Source of the DNA: an uncultured Acidobacteriaceae bacterium
Lineage (GTDB): Bacteria > Acidobacteriota > Terriglobia > Terriglobales > Acidobacteriaceae
DNA length: 64,000 bases
NCBI GenBank assembly: GCA_937879855.1
Contig: CALFMO010000024.1
Location: forward strand, 11,082-75,081
Reading direction: 5' to 3'
Below the pieces are notes generated by a model. The model was not told the DNA's origin, ran no database searches, and was given only the letters and a program-made list of their open reading frames with translations. The translations under genes were made by a program, and so were the position numbers. Within the stretch, counting starts at the first letter, position 1. Each line of letters starts with the position of its first letter. Of this stretch, positions 8,214 through 16,428 are shown piece by piece.

Positions 8214-9758
8214 CTACTCCCGACTGTAAAGCCGCACCTCAACCTTGTTGAACTGCCACCGAACCATCCGAGGGAACGACTCTGGAAGAACGCGAGTCAG
8301 CATCACGGTGGTAGGATCAGGCTTATCCGTAGCCCCATTGTTCATCAGCATGACCCACACTCGCCGGTTCTTAATCGTTCGCACCCAATCCTCGGTAGGT
8401 TTGCCGGTAAAGTCGCGATAGTCCAACCCCGCTCCGTGGTGAGGAAATAAAATCTCCGGCCCGAGTGGCCCCGTGAAACGAGGGCTGGCGGTATTTTCCG
8501 CCGCCCGCAAGGAACGGAAGAATTCATAAGCAACGCGGGTCCCCGCAATGTGAAACACAACTCCGTCTCCCGGTTCGCTGTGGTCGAGAATGAAATTGCT
8601 AGCCGCTCCCGACGCGTCCCGTTCATTGTCAAAGTCGTGCCCATAAACGAAAACAATCCCCTGCTGACAAAGAAGCAGGACTCCTGCGAGCAAAGTGCCC
8701 AATAGCCACGCAGGCCGCACCTGCGCCAGTCCCGCCGCCACCAGAATCACCAGCGCCGGGAGGCAGAAGATCATGTAGCGCCCCAAAAACACCGGACGCG
8801 CGAACGACAGCAAAACTGTCAGCGCCACGGGAAAGAAAAGCCAGATCAGCACAAACTGTACTCTCCAGATTCGCCAATCCCGCGCACGCGTGAATAATTT
8901 CTTCCCGGCAGGCGCTATCGCGGCGATGCCCACCACGCCGCAGATCGCTAGCAAGAACCAATTGCTCCCGCCCGCCAGGTGCTCGTAGAACACCAGCACA
9001 TCGCGAATGCCCGGCCGCTGAATCCACTTGATCGGGCCCGCTCCAGTCTTGGCCACAAAGACCAGCAGAGACAGCACGGCGATCGCGATCATCATCCAGG
9101 CGCGCCGCAATTGCCCCCGCACCGCTTCACTGTCTTCTGTTCTCAGCCCACGCAGAGCCAGCCACTGCACGACCACCAACAGCAGCGCATAGAAATGAGC
9201 GTAGGCGGCGAGAATGCTGAAGACGATGTACCCGGTTCGGTTGCGGCGCGAGGGTTCGCGAAGAAAGGCAAGCAGGAATCCTGAAGAAAGCGTTGCCAGC
9301 AGCAGAAAAAGCGCGTAGCTGCGCGCTTCCTGCGCGTAGCGCACGCTGAAAGCGTTGAAGCTGAACAACGCCGCGGCGATCAACGCAACTCGCCGGTCAT
9401 AGAGCTGCCGCGCCAGCCAATAAATTGCCGACAGCGTGGCCACGGCAATCACTACCGATAGGCTGCGAATGAAGAACTCGCTTTGCCCGAAATGCAGCCA
9501 CATCCGCAGCAGCGCGTAGTACAACGACATATTCGCTTCGCGCCACCACAGCAGACGTAGAAAATCACTCCATCCAATTCGGGCGACCTCCACGCTGAAA
9601 CACTCATCAAACCAGTAAGGCTTGCTGACAAGGTGAAGAAATCGGACCGTGGTAGTCTCCACTGCCAGCAGAAGCAACATTAGCCAGTGAGCCCAGGGGA
9701 CGGCCGCCGCGGGTGGTTTCACCTCAGAGGACGGCACGCTAAATGGGGCACGGTTCAA
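8214..9758 (-). CDS. Family 39-like (GT-C) glycosyltransferase, multi-span
   Basis: A 514-residue polytopic membrane protein of the ArnT/PMT type. These enzymes transfer a sugar from a polyprenyl-phosphate donor on the periplasmic face. The first loop after the first span has KPYWFDECFSVE, with the paired acidic DE expected of GT-C enzymes. RYAQEARSYALFLLLATLS is typical of GT39 in Acidobacteria. About ten hydrophobic segments follow, with a soluble C-terminal tail. It is transcribed away from a GT2 gene 148 bases off, and the two may form a polyprenyl-sugar synthesis and transfer pair. Substrate unknown. Confidence 0.85.
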   Translation of the reverse strand: MNRAPFSVPSSEVKPPAAAVPWAHWLMLLLLAVETTTVRFLHLVSKPYWFDECFSVEVARIGWSDFLRLLWWREANMSLYYALLRMWLHFGQSEFFIRSLSVVIAVATLSAIYWLARQLYDRRVALIAAALFSFNAFSVRYAQEARSYALFLLLATLSSGFLLAFLREPSRRNRTGYIVFSILAAYAHFYALLLVVVQWLALRGLRTEDSEAVRGQLRRAWMMIAIAVLSLLVFVAKTGAGPIKWIQRPGIRDVLVFYEHLAGGSNWFLLAICGVVGIAAIAPAGKKLFTRARDWRIWRVQFVLIWLFFPVALTVLLSFARPVFLGRYMIFCLPALVILVAAGLAQVRPAWLLGTLLAGVLLLCQQGIVFVYGHDFDNERDASGAASNFILDHSEPGDGVVFHIAGTRVAYEFFRSLRAAENTASPRFTGPLGPEILFPHHGAGLDYRDFTGKPTEDWVRTIKNRRVWVMLMNNGATDKPDPTTVMLTRVLPESFPRMVRWQFNKVEVRLYSRE

Positions 9759-9906
9759 GCCACAGATGATACTATGCTAAGAAATTCCGAATGAGCCCGT
9801 ACTTGTACTGTTTGCGAAGGCGCCACCAATCCGTCTTTCAGGCGAAGGAAGGACTTGTCCTGAGTATAGTCGGTGGGATCTCGCGCGCAGACCGGCAATA
9901 GAGAGC

Positions 9907-10719
9907 ATGCATATGACGTCCCCGGCAACCGCACTACAACTCGACCCGGCCGCGACCAGTCGTTGGCAGCGATCCGTGTCGGTAATCGTGCCGGTTTACA
10001 ACGAGGCCGCACATCTGGACGAACTGTTGCACGCGATCCAAGCCTCGCCGGTAAAAAAAGAAATCATTATCGTCGACGACGGTTCTACCGACGGCACGCG
10101 CGAAAAGCTGCAGGCCCTGGCGCCGACCGACGACGTCACGATTCTGTTCCACGAAAAAAATTATGGTAAAGGCGCAGCCATTCGCACCGCGCTGGCCCAC
10201 GCCCGTGGCGAGTATGTGCTGATCCAGGATTCCGATCTCGAATACGATCCGCAGGATTATCCGAAGCTGCTCCGGCCGCTCGAAGAAGGCACAGCGAACG
10301 TCGTTTACGGCGTTCGCCCCGATCGTCCCGAGCGCGGACTGCGCTTCTTCCTCGGCGCCAAGCTGCTCACTCACCTCACCAACTTGTTGTACTGGGCGGG
10401 CATTCATGACGAGGCGACCTGCTATAAAGTCGTTCGCCGCTCGCTTCTGGCGCAACTCGAACTCCGATGTCGTCGGTTTGAATTCTGTCCCGAAGTGACC
10501 GCAAAGCTCTGCCGCATGGGCGAGAAGATCGCCGAGGTCACCATCTCCTACAATCCGCGCTCCGCCGTCGAAGGCAAGAAAATCCGCCATTCCGACGGAT
10601 GGCTCGCGATCTGGACCCTGATCCGTTACCGCTTCACCCCGCGCCGCCGCTGGCAGCGGGGCAGCAACGACAGACCGCAACCGCCATTCGCGGTAAGCTT
10701 CTCGCGCCTCCCAGAATAA
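9907..10719 (+). CDS. Family 2 glycosyltransferase (dolichyl/polyprenyl-phosphate sugar synthase-like)
   Basis: 270 residues, GT-A fold. VSVIVPVYNEAAHLDELL opens the Rossmann half, IIIVDDGSTDGT is the nucleotide-sugar motif, and LIQDSDLEYDP carries the metal-binding DSD. The rest resembles DPM1-type enzymes without membrane spans (GVRPDRPERGLRFFLGAKLL). The chosen ATG is the first of two (MHM). It probably makes a polyprenyl-phosphate sugar for a GT-C enzyme such as its divergent neighbour (inference from context). Confidence 0.88.
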   Translation: MHMTSPATALQLDPAATSRWQRSVSVIVPVYNEAAHLDELLHAIQASPVKKEIIIVDDGSTDGTREKLQALAPTDDVTILFHEKNYGKGAAIRTALAHARGEYVLIQDSDLEYDPQDYPKLLRPLEEGTANVVYGVRPDRPERGLRFFLGAKLLTHLTNLLYWAGIHDEATCYKVVRRSLLAQLELRCRRFEFCPEVTAKLCRMGEKIAEVTISYNPRSAVEGKKIRHSDGWLAIWTLIRYRFTPRRRWQRGSNDRPQPPFAVSFSRLPE

Positions 10720-11082
10720 CCAGTTATCGGGGTTCGAATACTAAGCGAGACCCGGGTGCCCCATCCTAACCGCGCCTTTTGCGGTTAGGGTGGGGACTTT
10801 GACGTTTGGCGCACCCAAAATCCACATTCACTTGTAACAGCTGACGGTGCACCGAAAACGGAATAAGCAGAAGATGATCAAGCGCAGCGACCAGCGCGAT
10901 CTCTTGCATTTTCCTCTGTGAGGCCCTGTGACCTCTGTGGTTCAAACTGTCCTTCAACCACAGAGGACACAAAGGAACACAGAGAAAACACGGCCTGTCT
11001 GCGGTCGAAGGTTTGCCCCTGCGCGCGACCGCAGAATCTCCTGTAAAATCTTGGGTTCGCCGAGCGCTGCCGCTCCTGGAAA
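10720..11082. repeat. Gene-free 363-base gap with a hairpin and an inverted CACAGAGG repeat
   Basis: Two structures fill this gap. At 10759-10795, CCCCATCCTAACCGC faces GCGGTTAGGGTGGGG with one G-T mismatch, a 15-bp stem with a short loop that could end the GT2 transcript. At about 10906-11000, CCTCTGTGAGGCCCTGTGACCTCTGTGGTT is followed by its near-complement built of ACCACAGAGGACACAAAGGAACACAGAG units. No coding sequence is supported here. Confidence 0.75.
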
Positions 11083-12609
11083 ATGTTCAAGAAAATTCTC
11101 ATCGCGAATCGCGGCGAGATTGCCGTACGCGTCATCCGCGCCTGCCACGAGATGGGAATTGCCGCGGTTGCCGTTTACTCCGATGTGGACCGCGCCTCGC
11201 TGCACGTTCGCAAAGCCGACGAGGCGTATCCGATCGGTGCGCCTGCCGCTTCCGACTCGTATCTCAACATCCAAAAGATTCTCGACGTTGCGGCGCGCTC
11301 CGGCGCTGACGCCATCCATCCCGGATACGGTTTTCTGTCCGAAAATGCGAAGTTCGCCCGAGCTTGTGTCGAAGCGGGCGTGAAATTCATCGGCCCCACC
11401 GCCGCGGCCATGGACGCCATGGGCTCGAAAACCCGTGCCCGGCAAGCCATGGAGCGCGCCGGCGTTCCGTTCGTTCCCGGTACATCACATGGCCTCGAGT
11501 CTTACGAACAGGCCGAGCAGGTGGCCGCGCGCATCGGTTATCCCATCATGTTAAAAGCCGCCGCAGGCGGTGGCGGAAAAGGCATGCGCCTGGTCCATGC
11601 CCAAGAAGAATTGAAGTCGGCGCTCCAAGGCGCGCGCAGCGAGGCAGAGCGCTCGTTCGGCGATAGCGAAGTTTACATCGAGAAGGCGATCCTCAATCCG
11701 CGCCACATCGAGATGCAGGTTCTAGCCGACGAACACGGAAACACGGTGTATCTCGGCGAGCGCGAATGTTCGCTGCAGCGCCGCCATCAGAAGGTGGTCG
11801 AAGAAGCGCCTTCTCCAGTCGTCGATCCAGAAATGCGGCGAAAAATGGGTGAAGTCGCGGTTCGCGTCGCCCAGGCTGCGGGATACACGAATGCCGGGAC
11901 GGTTGAATTCCTGGTCGATCAGCAAAAGAATTTCTATTTCCTGGAGATGAATACGCGCCTGCAGGTGGAACATCCGGTCACCGAACTGATCACTGGGCTC
12001 GATTTGGTGCATCTGCAGATACGCGTCGCAGCCGGCGAGCGCTTGCCGTTCACCCAGGACGAGGTGATGATTCGCGGACACGCCATTGAGTGCCGCATCT
12101 ACGCCGAAGATCCCGACAACAATTATTTCCCCAGCCCAGGCAAAATCACGCTGCTGCTGCTGCCCTCAGGGCCGGGAATCCGCCGCGACAGCGGCATGTA
12201 CGAAGGCTGGACTGTGCCGATGGATTACGATCCGCTGCTGGCCAAGCTGATCGGCTATGGCACCGATCGCGAGCAAGCGATCAGTCGGCTGACGCGTGCA
12301 TTGAATGAATATTTTGTAGGGGGAATCAAAACCAATATTTCATTGTTCCGCCGCATCCTCAGCGATCCGGACTTTCGTGCTGCAAAAATCGATACCGGTT
12401 TTCTCGACCGCCTCTTGAAGCAGAAGCAGGCTGAGGCTCCGACCGATCCAAAGGCAATTGAAGTCGCAGTGATTGCCGCCGGAATATTCGCGGTCCTGGG
12501 TTCCGCAGGCGCTGGCGCGGGAGAACGCCCAGCAGACGGCTCCGCGAACCCTCGGTCGAATGCCGCTTCCAACTGGAAGATTGCAGCTCACAAAGAGGCG
12601 ACGCGATGA
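11083..12609 (+). CDS. accC: Biotin carboxylase subunit of an acyl-CoA carboxylase
   Basis: ATP-dependent carboxylation of carrier-bound biotin. The protein opens MFKKILIANRGEIAVRVIRAC and has the ATP-grasp glycine loop AAAGGGGKGMRL, HIEMQVLAD, ECSLQRRHQKVVEEAPSP, EMNTRLQVEHPVTE and the C-terminal EYFVGGIKTNISLFRRIL. At 508 residues it is about 60 longer than E. coli AccC. The end (SNWKIAAHKEATR) resembles the linker that, in MccA/PccA-type alpha chains, leads into the biotin domain. The biotin carrier is the next gene, so the pair reads as a split alpha subunit. No carboxyltransferase gene lies in the window. Confidence 0.93.
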   Translation: MFKKILIANRGEIAVRVIRACHEMGIAAVAVYSDVDRASLHVRKADEAYPIGAPAASDSYLNIQKILDVAARSGADAIHPGYGFLSENAKFARACVEAGVKFIGPTAAAMDAMGSKTRARQAMERAGVPFVPGTSHGLESYEQAEQVAARIGYPIMLKAAAGGGGKGMRLVHAQEELKSALQGARSEAERSFGDSEVYIEKAILNPRHIEMQVLADEHGNTVYLGERECSLQRRHQKVVEEAPSPVVDPEMRRKMGEVAVRVAQAAGYTNAGTVEFLVDQQKNFYFLEMNTRLQVEHPVTELITGLDLVHLQIRVAAGERLPFTQDEVMIRGHAIECRIYAEDPDNNYFPSPGKITLLLLPSGPGIRRDSGMYEGWTVPMDYDPLLAKLIGYGTDREQAISRLTRALNEYFVGGIKTNISLFRRILSDPDFRAAKIDTGFLDRLLKQKQAEAPTDPKAIEVAVIAAGIFAVLGSAGAGAGERPADGSANPRSNAASNWKIAAHKEATR

Positions 12610-12617
12610 AGTTGCTC

Positions 12618-12657
12618 CGAACTGGCAACTGGTCACTGGCCACTGACCACTGGCGCT
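12618..12657 (+). repeat. CACTGG-type dispersed repeat before the biotin carrier gene
   Basis: ACTGGCAACTGGTCACTGG followed by CCACTGACCACTGGCGC. It fills the 49-base space between the accC stop and the carrier ATG, leaving no Shine-Dalgarno. Same family as 939-996 and 29033-29108. Confidence 0.7.
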
Positions 12658-12658
12658 C

Positions 12659-13153
12659 ATGACTTACGACATCACCATCGACGGCAAGAATTATCGGCTC
12701 GGTCTCAATCGAGAGGAAGGGCGCTGGTCGTGCCGCCTCGATGGCAGGGAGGTTGAAGTCGACGCTGTGCTGGCGCGGCCTGATGTGCTTTCTCTACGCA
12801 TCGGCAATAAGGCGTACGAGGTGAAGTGCGAGCGGGTCGCAAGCGAGATGCATCTCTGGGTCGGAAGCGCACGCTTCGCGGCGGAAGTTCGCGATCCCCG
12901 CTCATTGCGCGGGCGCGTGCGGGCGGTGGATGATCATGGCCCCAAAAAGCTTACCGCGCCCATGCCCGGAAAAATTGTTCGCGTGCTGGTCAGCCAGGGA
13001 GATGAAGTGGAAGCAGGCGCCGGCGTGTTGGTGGTCGAAGCGATGAAGATGCAGAACGAAATCAAATCGCCAAAGAAGGGGACGATTCAGAAAATTTTGG
13101 TTAGCGGAGGCGCCGCGGTGAACGCCGGGGATGTGTTGGCGATTGTGGAGTAA
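12659..13153 (+). CDS. Biotin carboxyl carrier protein
   Basis: 164 residues. The C-terminal biotinyl domain contains MPGKIVRVLVSQGDEVEAG and the biotinylation site VVEAMKMQNEI, where the Lys between the two Met is modified. The N-terminal 90 residues form a beta-rich BT-like domain rather than the Ala/Pro-rich linker of E. coli AccB, matching the MccA/PccA type. It follows accC closely and presumably serves that subunit. The carboxyltransferase partner must be encoded elsewhere. Confidence 0.9.
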   Translation: MTYDITIDGKNYRLGLNREEGRWSCRLDGREVEVDAVLARPDVLSLRIGNKAYEVKCERVASEMHLWVGSARFAAEVRDPRSLRGRVRAVDDHGPKKLTAPMPGKIVRVLVSQGDEVEAGAGVLVVEAMKMQNEIKSPKKGTIQKILVSGGAAVNAGDVLAIVE

Positions 13154-13180
13154 CAGAATCGAGCAGCGCGTTGAGCTTTA

Positions 13181-13233
13181 CACGCGGCGGGCGAGGACGC
13201 CCGCCGGACAGCCGCCGGGACGGCGGCGCTACT
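13181..13233 (+). repeat. GC-rich palindromic dispersed repeat (ACAGCCGCCGGGACGGCGG type)
   Basis: CGGGCGAGGACGCCCG, then GACAGCCGCCGGGACGGCGG and CGCTAC: two adjacent GC-rich palindromes. The same unit recurs at 23303-23358 and 50260-50340, with degenerate forms at 57297-57343 and 61318-61449. Here it lies between convergent genes and could act as a bidirectional terminator. Confidence 0.75.
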
Positions 13234-13243
13234 TTACGGCGAG

Positions 13244-14308
13244 TTATTTTTCTATACCATTGCTGTCCAGGATCTTTTTGGCGTAGTAGTTTTCTACCTT
13301 GGCGGAATCGCGTAGCACTTCGTAGTACGCGGCCTTTAGCAATTGTTCGCGGCGGTCGTGCAGTTGCGAGCGGACGGCTTGCTGCACGCGTGGGTCGGCC
13401 AATTCACGCTGTCCCGCGGGTTCTTTCGACACCAGTTTCACAATTCGGTATCCAACAGCCTGCTTGTTCCCGGGATTCACGACGCTAATGACTGGACTGT
13501 ATTGTCCGGGTTTCAGCTTCATGACGGCGTCGCGCGTGGCTGGGTCAGTCCCTTTCAAGCCAGATTCGGGGACGGTTCCAAGGTCACCGCCATTGCCCGC
13601 CGTCTCGGGGTCTTCGGAATATTTCATCGCCAGCGTTGCGAAATCGTCGCCACTGTCGAGGCGGTTGGCGATCATCTGGATCTTCTTGCGCGCGTCGGCT
13701 TCGTTCTGGGCCTTGTCGTTCTGATTGGGCGCCTGCGGGTTGGGCGCAGGAGTCACCATGATTTGCGCAAGGTGATACTGCGGCTGGATTAAATTGAATT
13801 CGCCCTTGTGCCCGTTGTAGTAATCAGTGATGTCCTGGTCGGTGACGTTGATCTTGGACGAGACTTCCTTGTTCATGACCTTGTCGACCGTGATGGAGCG
13901 GCGAATGTCGCGCTTAAAATCGGCCAGCGTGATTTTCCGATCCTTCAGCCGCTGATCGAATTCTTCCTGAGAAAAGGGAGCTTTGATCTCGTTGTACTTG
14001 CGATCCACTTCCTCGTCGGTCGCCAAGAGGCCAAGCTTTTCGGCGCGTCGCATGAGGATTTCGTCGTCGATCATCTGATGCAAGATGTTCAAGCGCAACG
14101 CCGTGGCCTGTTCGCCGGTGGGGACTTGCTGGGCTGAGGCGACATTGTTGTCGTAATACTTGTCCACGTCGGAGCGAAAGATCTTGCGGCCGTCCACAGT
14201 CGCCATTACGTCGCCACTTGTCTGCGGCTTGCAGGCGGTGAGAGCGGCCAGCAGAATGGCGGCGGCAAGCACCGCAGCGGCGTGAACAAAGCAAGAGTGC
14301 TTTCTCAA
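13244..14308 (-). CDS. SurA/PpiC-type peptidyl-prolyl isomerase lipoprotein
   Basis: Periplasmic folding factor. I chose TTG at 14308 because it follows GGAGAAACATTC and yields a clean lipoprotein signal ending LLAALTACKPQ. An upstream ATG at 14371 would bury this signal. In the 354-residue product a SurA-N-like helical region (NILHQMIDDEILMRRAEKLGL) is followed by a parvulin domain with YHLAQIMV, FATLAMKYSEDPETAGNGGDLG and KPGQYSPVI. It is the last gene of a minus-strand run behind a DsbA-like protein, LarE and LptD. With LptD present, a role in outer-membrane protein assembly is plausible (inference). Confidence 0.88.
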   Translation of the reverse strand: MRKHSCFVHAAAVLAAAILLAALTACKPQTSGDVMATVDGRKIFRSDVDKYYDNNVASAQQVPTGEQATALRLNILHQMIDDEILMRRAEKLGLLATDEEVDRKYNEIKAPFSQEEFDQRLKDRKITLADFKRDIRRSITVDKVMNKEVSSKINVTDQDITDYYNGHKGEFNLIQPQYHLAQIMVTPAPNPQAPNQNDKAQNEADARKKIQMIANRLDSGDDFATLAMKYSEDPETAGNGGDLGTVPESGLKGTDPATRDAVMKLKPGQYSPVISVVNPGNKQAVGYRIVKLVSKEPAGQRELADPRVQQAVRSQLHDRREQLLKAAYYEVLRDSAKVENYYAKKILDSNGIEK

Positions 14309-14388
14309 GAATGTTTCTCCGTTCCTGACTGCAATGACAAGCGAGAATGCTGAGCGCGTTAGCGTCCGCAACAGCGCTTTGCCGCGAA

Positions 14389-15333
14389 CTACTGTGCTCC
14401 GGGATTCGGGGCCGACGGTACGTGCTCGGGCACTGGCTGACCAGCATCTCTTAGCGCGGCGTCCAGTGCGGCACGAACCTCACTGATGGGAACTGCGCCG
14501 TCAATCTTGCGGCCGTTGATGAACAGGGCCGGCGTTCCATTTACGCCCAGATCATCGGCCTCTTTCATCGAGGCTCTTACGGCATCTTCCTTTTGCGCCT
14601 TGACGCAGGCCTGCAACTTGGCTGCGTCCAAATTATGTTTCTGCCCCTGCTGCATGGTAATCATGTCGATGGCGTCGAGGCGCGCTGCAGGGGTCTTCTC
14701 GGTGTCCACGTCGTGCCTGTGCTCGTGCACGAAGTCCGCAAAGTCCCAATAGGCGTCGGTATTTTGTGCTGCCAGGCAGTTGGCGTCAACCGCAGCATGG
14801 ATCGCCCAGGGATGTATTTCCGACAAAGGGTCGTCTTTGTAGATGAATGTCACCCGGTCGCCGTATTCCTTCAAGATTTCCGGGAACAGAGTCTGGTGCA
14901 TGCGGGCGCAGTAGGGACACTCGAAGTCGTCGAAATTGACGGCCACAACTTTGGCTGACTTGGCGCCGCGTGAGGGCCGTCCGGTGGTATCGATCTTATT
15001 CATGACTTCAACGAACGGATCTTTGTTCAGGTCGAAGCGGGTTACACGCAGCATGGTGCTGCGATCCTTGGAAACCAGGAAACTGTAATCCTTCTTCTTG
15101 CCTTCACCGTCGATCGTCACCGACACGGCGTCATATCCCTGCAACTCGTTACTGGGAGTGATGGCGCCGACGGTCACTTTCACGTTAGTGGGGATGTTAT
15201 AGAAAGAGCGCACCTGGTGTTCGATTTTTCGGGCCACGTCGGGAGGCGCGGATTGGGCAACACAACCCAGGCAAACCAGAAGCAGGATGAGCAGTGAACG
15301 TCGAATTAAGATCAACAGGAACCGCCTCAACAT
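14389..15333 (-). CDS. DsbA-family thioredoxin-fold protein (CPYC)
   Basis: 314 residues. A hydrophobic N-terminus (about 5-21) ends near CLGC, so it is either a lipoprotein or cleaved after AQSA. A domain of about 90 residues precedes the thioredoxin-like fold. The redox motif CPYC is at 139-142 (NFDDFECPYCARMHQ), and the cis-Pro loop is GVNGTPALFING. Two further Cys (NCLAAQN, LQAC) fit the DsbA/Com1 type. It likely acts in periplasmic disulfide formation or isomerisation. It lies upstream of the parvulin lipoprotein on the same strand. Confidence 0.87.
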   Translation of the reverse strand: MLRRFLLILIRRSLLILLLVCLGCVAQSAPPDVARKIEHQVRSFYNIPTNVKVTVGAITPSNELQGYDAVSVTIDGEGKKKDYSFLVSKDRSTMLRVTRFDLNKDPFVEVMNKIDTTGRPSRGAKSAKVVAVNFDDFECPYCARMHQTLFPEILKEYGDRVTFIYKDDPLSEIHPWAIHAAVDANCLAAQNTDAYWDFADFVHEHRHDVDTEKTPAARLDAIDMITMQQGQKHNLDAAKLQACVKAQKEDAVRASMKEADDLGVNGTPALFINGRKIDGAVPISEVRAALDAALRDAGQPVPEHVPSAPNPGAQ

Positions 15334-15402
15334 TGCTAGTTATCTGTTGATTATCTCACAGCGATTGCGAGCGGGCCCGGAAACAGCGGCTTTGCGGGGC
15401 GT

Positions 15403-16248
15403 CTATCCCGTGCGGCGGAGTTGCTCCGCAGGCAGTAAGGCGTTCATCGAGCCCGAGCGGAAGCCTTCCAGGTCGAGGGTAACGAACTTGAATCCCAGGG
15501 CTTTAAAGATCGTGGTGAACTGGGCTGCCATGGCGGGATTCAAGGCGCGGTCGAGTTCCTCACGCTCAATTTCAATGCGGACGATGTCGCCATGATGGCG
15601 TACGCGGAACTGCCGAAAGCCGAGGGCGCGGATGGCGTCTTCCCCGCGTTCAACTACGTTGAGCGCCTCGCGCGTTACCGGACGACCGTACTCGATGCGG
15701 GAGGAAAGGCAGGCGGAAGCTGGCTTGTCCCAGATGCGCAAACCGGCCTGTCGCGCCAGTTCGCGAATTTCGTTTTTGGTGAGGCCTGCCTGAAGCAAGG
15801 GTGCGGCGACATGATGCTGTTTTGCAGCCTGCTGTCCGGGACGGAAGTCTCCCTGATCGTCGACGTTCACGCCGTAGGCAATGGCGTCGAAGCCGCGGTC
15901 CGCTCGTAGCTTTTCCATCACCGCAAAAAGCTCGTCTTTACATTGAAAGCAACGCTGGCCGTCGTTGCGGGCATATTCGGGGCGGTCGAGTTCGGACGTT
16001 GCGATGACTTCGATAGGAATGGATTGCTCATTCGCAAAGGCGATGGCGTCGTTGAGATGCGTACGCGCCAGGCTGGGAGAGTCGGCAATCACCGCGAGCA
16101 TGTCGGAGCCCAGGGCGCGACGAGCGGCCCAGGCGAGATAGGCGGAATCGACGCCGCCGGAATAGGCGACGAGTAGTCGTCCTATGGCTCGCAGATCGGC
16201 CTGCAGTTGAGTCTGCTTTGTGCCGAGGTCGGTTTCCGGGGGCCGCAT
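15403..16248 (-). CDS. larE: LarE-type ATP-dependent sacrificial sulfur transferase
   Basis: PP-loop ATPase. In characterised LarE it supplies sulfur from its own Cys to the nickel-pincer cofactor of lactate racemase. The PP-loop is LVAYSGGVDSAYLAWAA, followed by DSPSLARTHLNDA and the Cys-containing QRCFQCKDELF. Also seen are GVNVDDQGDFRPGQQAA and KPASACLSSRIEYG. The C-terminal domain ends the protein at 281 residues. An ATG at 16314 is also open but lies in a dispersed repeat, so I chose 16248. No larA, larB or larC is in the window. Confidence 0.88.
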   Translation of the reverse strand: MRPPETDLGTKQTQLQADLRAIGRLLVAYSGGVDSAYLAWAARRALGSDMLAVIADSPSLARTHLNDAIAFANEQSIPIEVIATSELDRPEYARNDGQRCFQCKDELFAVMEKLRADRGFDAIAYGVNVDDQGDFRPGQQAAKQHHVAAPLLQAGLTKNEIRELARQAGLRIWDKPASACLSSRIEYGRPVTREALNVVERGEDAIRALGFRQFRVRHHGDIVRIEIEREELDRALNPAMAAQFTTIFKALGFKFVTLDLEGFRSGSMNALLPAEQLRRTG

Positions 16249-16297
16249 ATGCCTATCGTAACAGGCTCGGGATGCGGGAAAAAACTGCAGCGAAGCT

Positions 16298-16412
16298 TTG
16301 ACCACGAAGGACATGAAGGTTCACGAAGGAAATCCGGCGCCGGGGTCGTATTAACGTCTTTAAAGCCTTTGACCGCAGAGGGCGCTGAGGATTCGCGGAG
16401 AACGCTGAGGAA
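16298..16412 (+). repeat. Dispersed CACGAAGG / GCAGAGG repeats between larE and lptD
   Basis: ACCACGAAGGACATGAAGG with TTCACGAAGGA at 16301-16331, then GACCGCAGAGGGCGCTGAGG with ATTCGCGGAG at about 16370-16402. Both belong to the family of roughly 9-nt CACRRAGG direct-repeat units also found at 10906, 20233, 29502, 30016 and 39187. Confidence 0.7.
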
Positions 16413-16428
16413 ATCATCCAGCCCATAT

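Noticed and set aside
16249..16314. Upstream ATG (16314) for larE.
   Set aside because: The extra 22 residues are encoded largely by a dispersed CACGAAGG repeat and do not resemble LarE.
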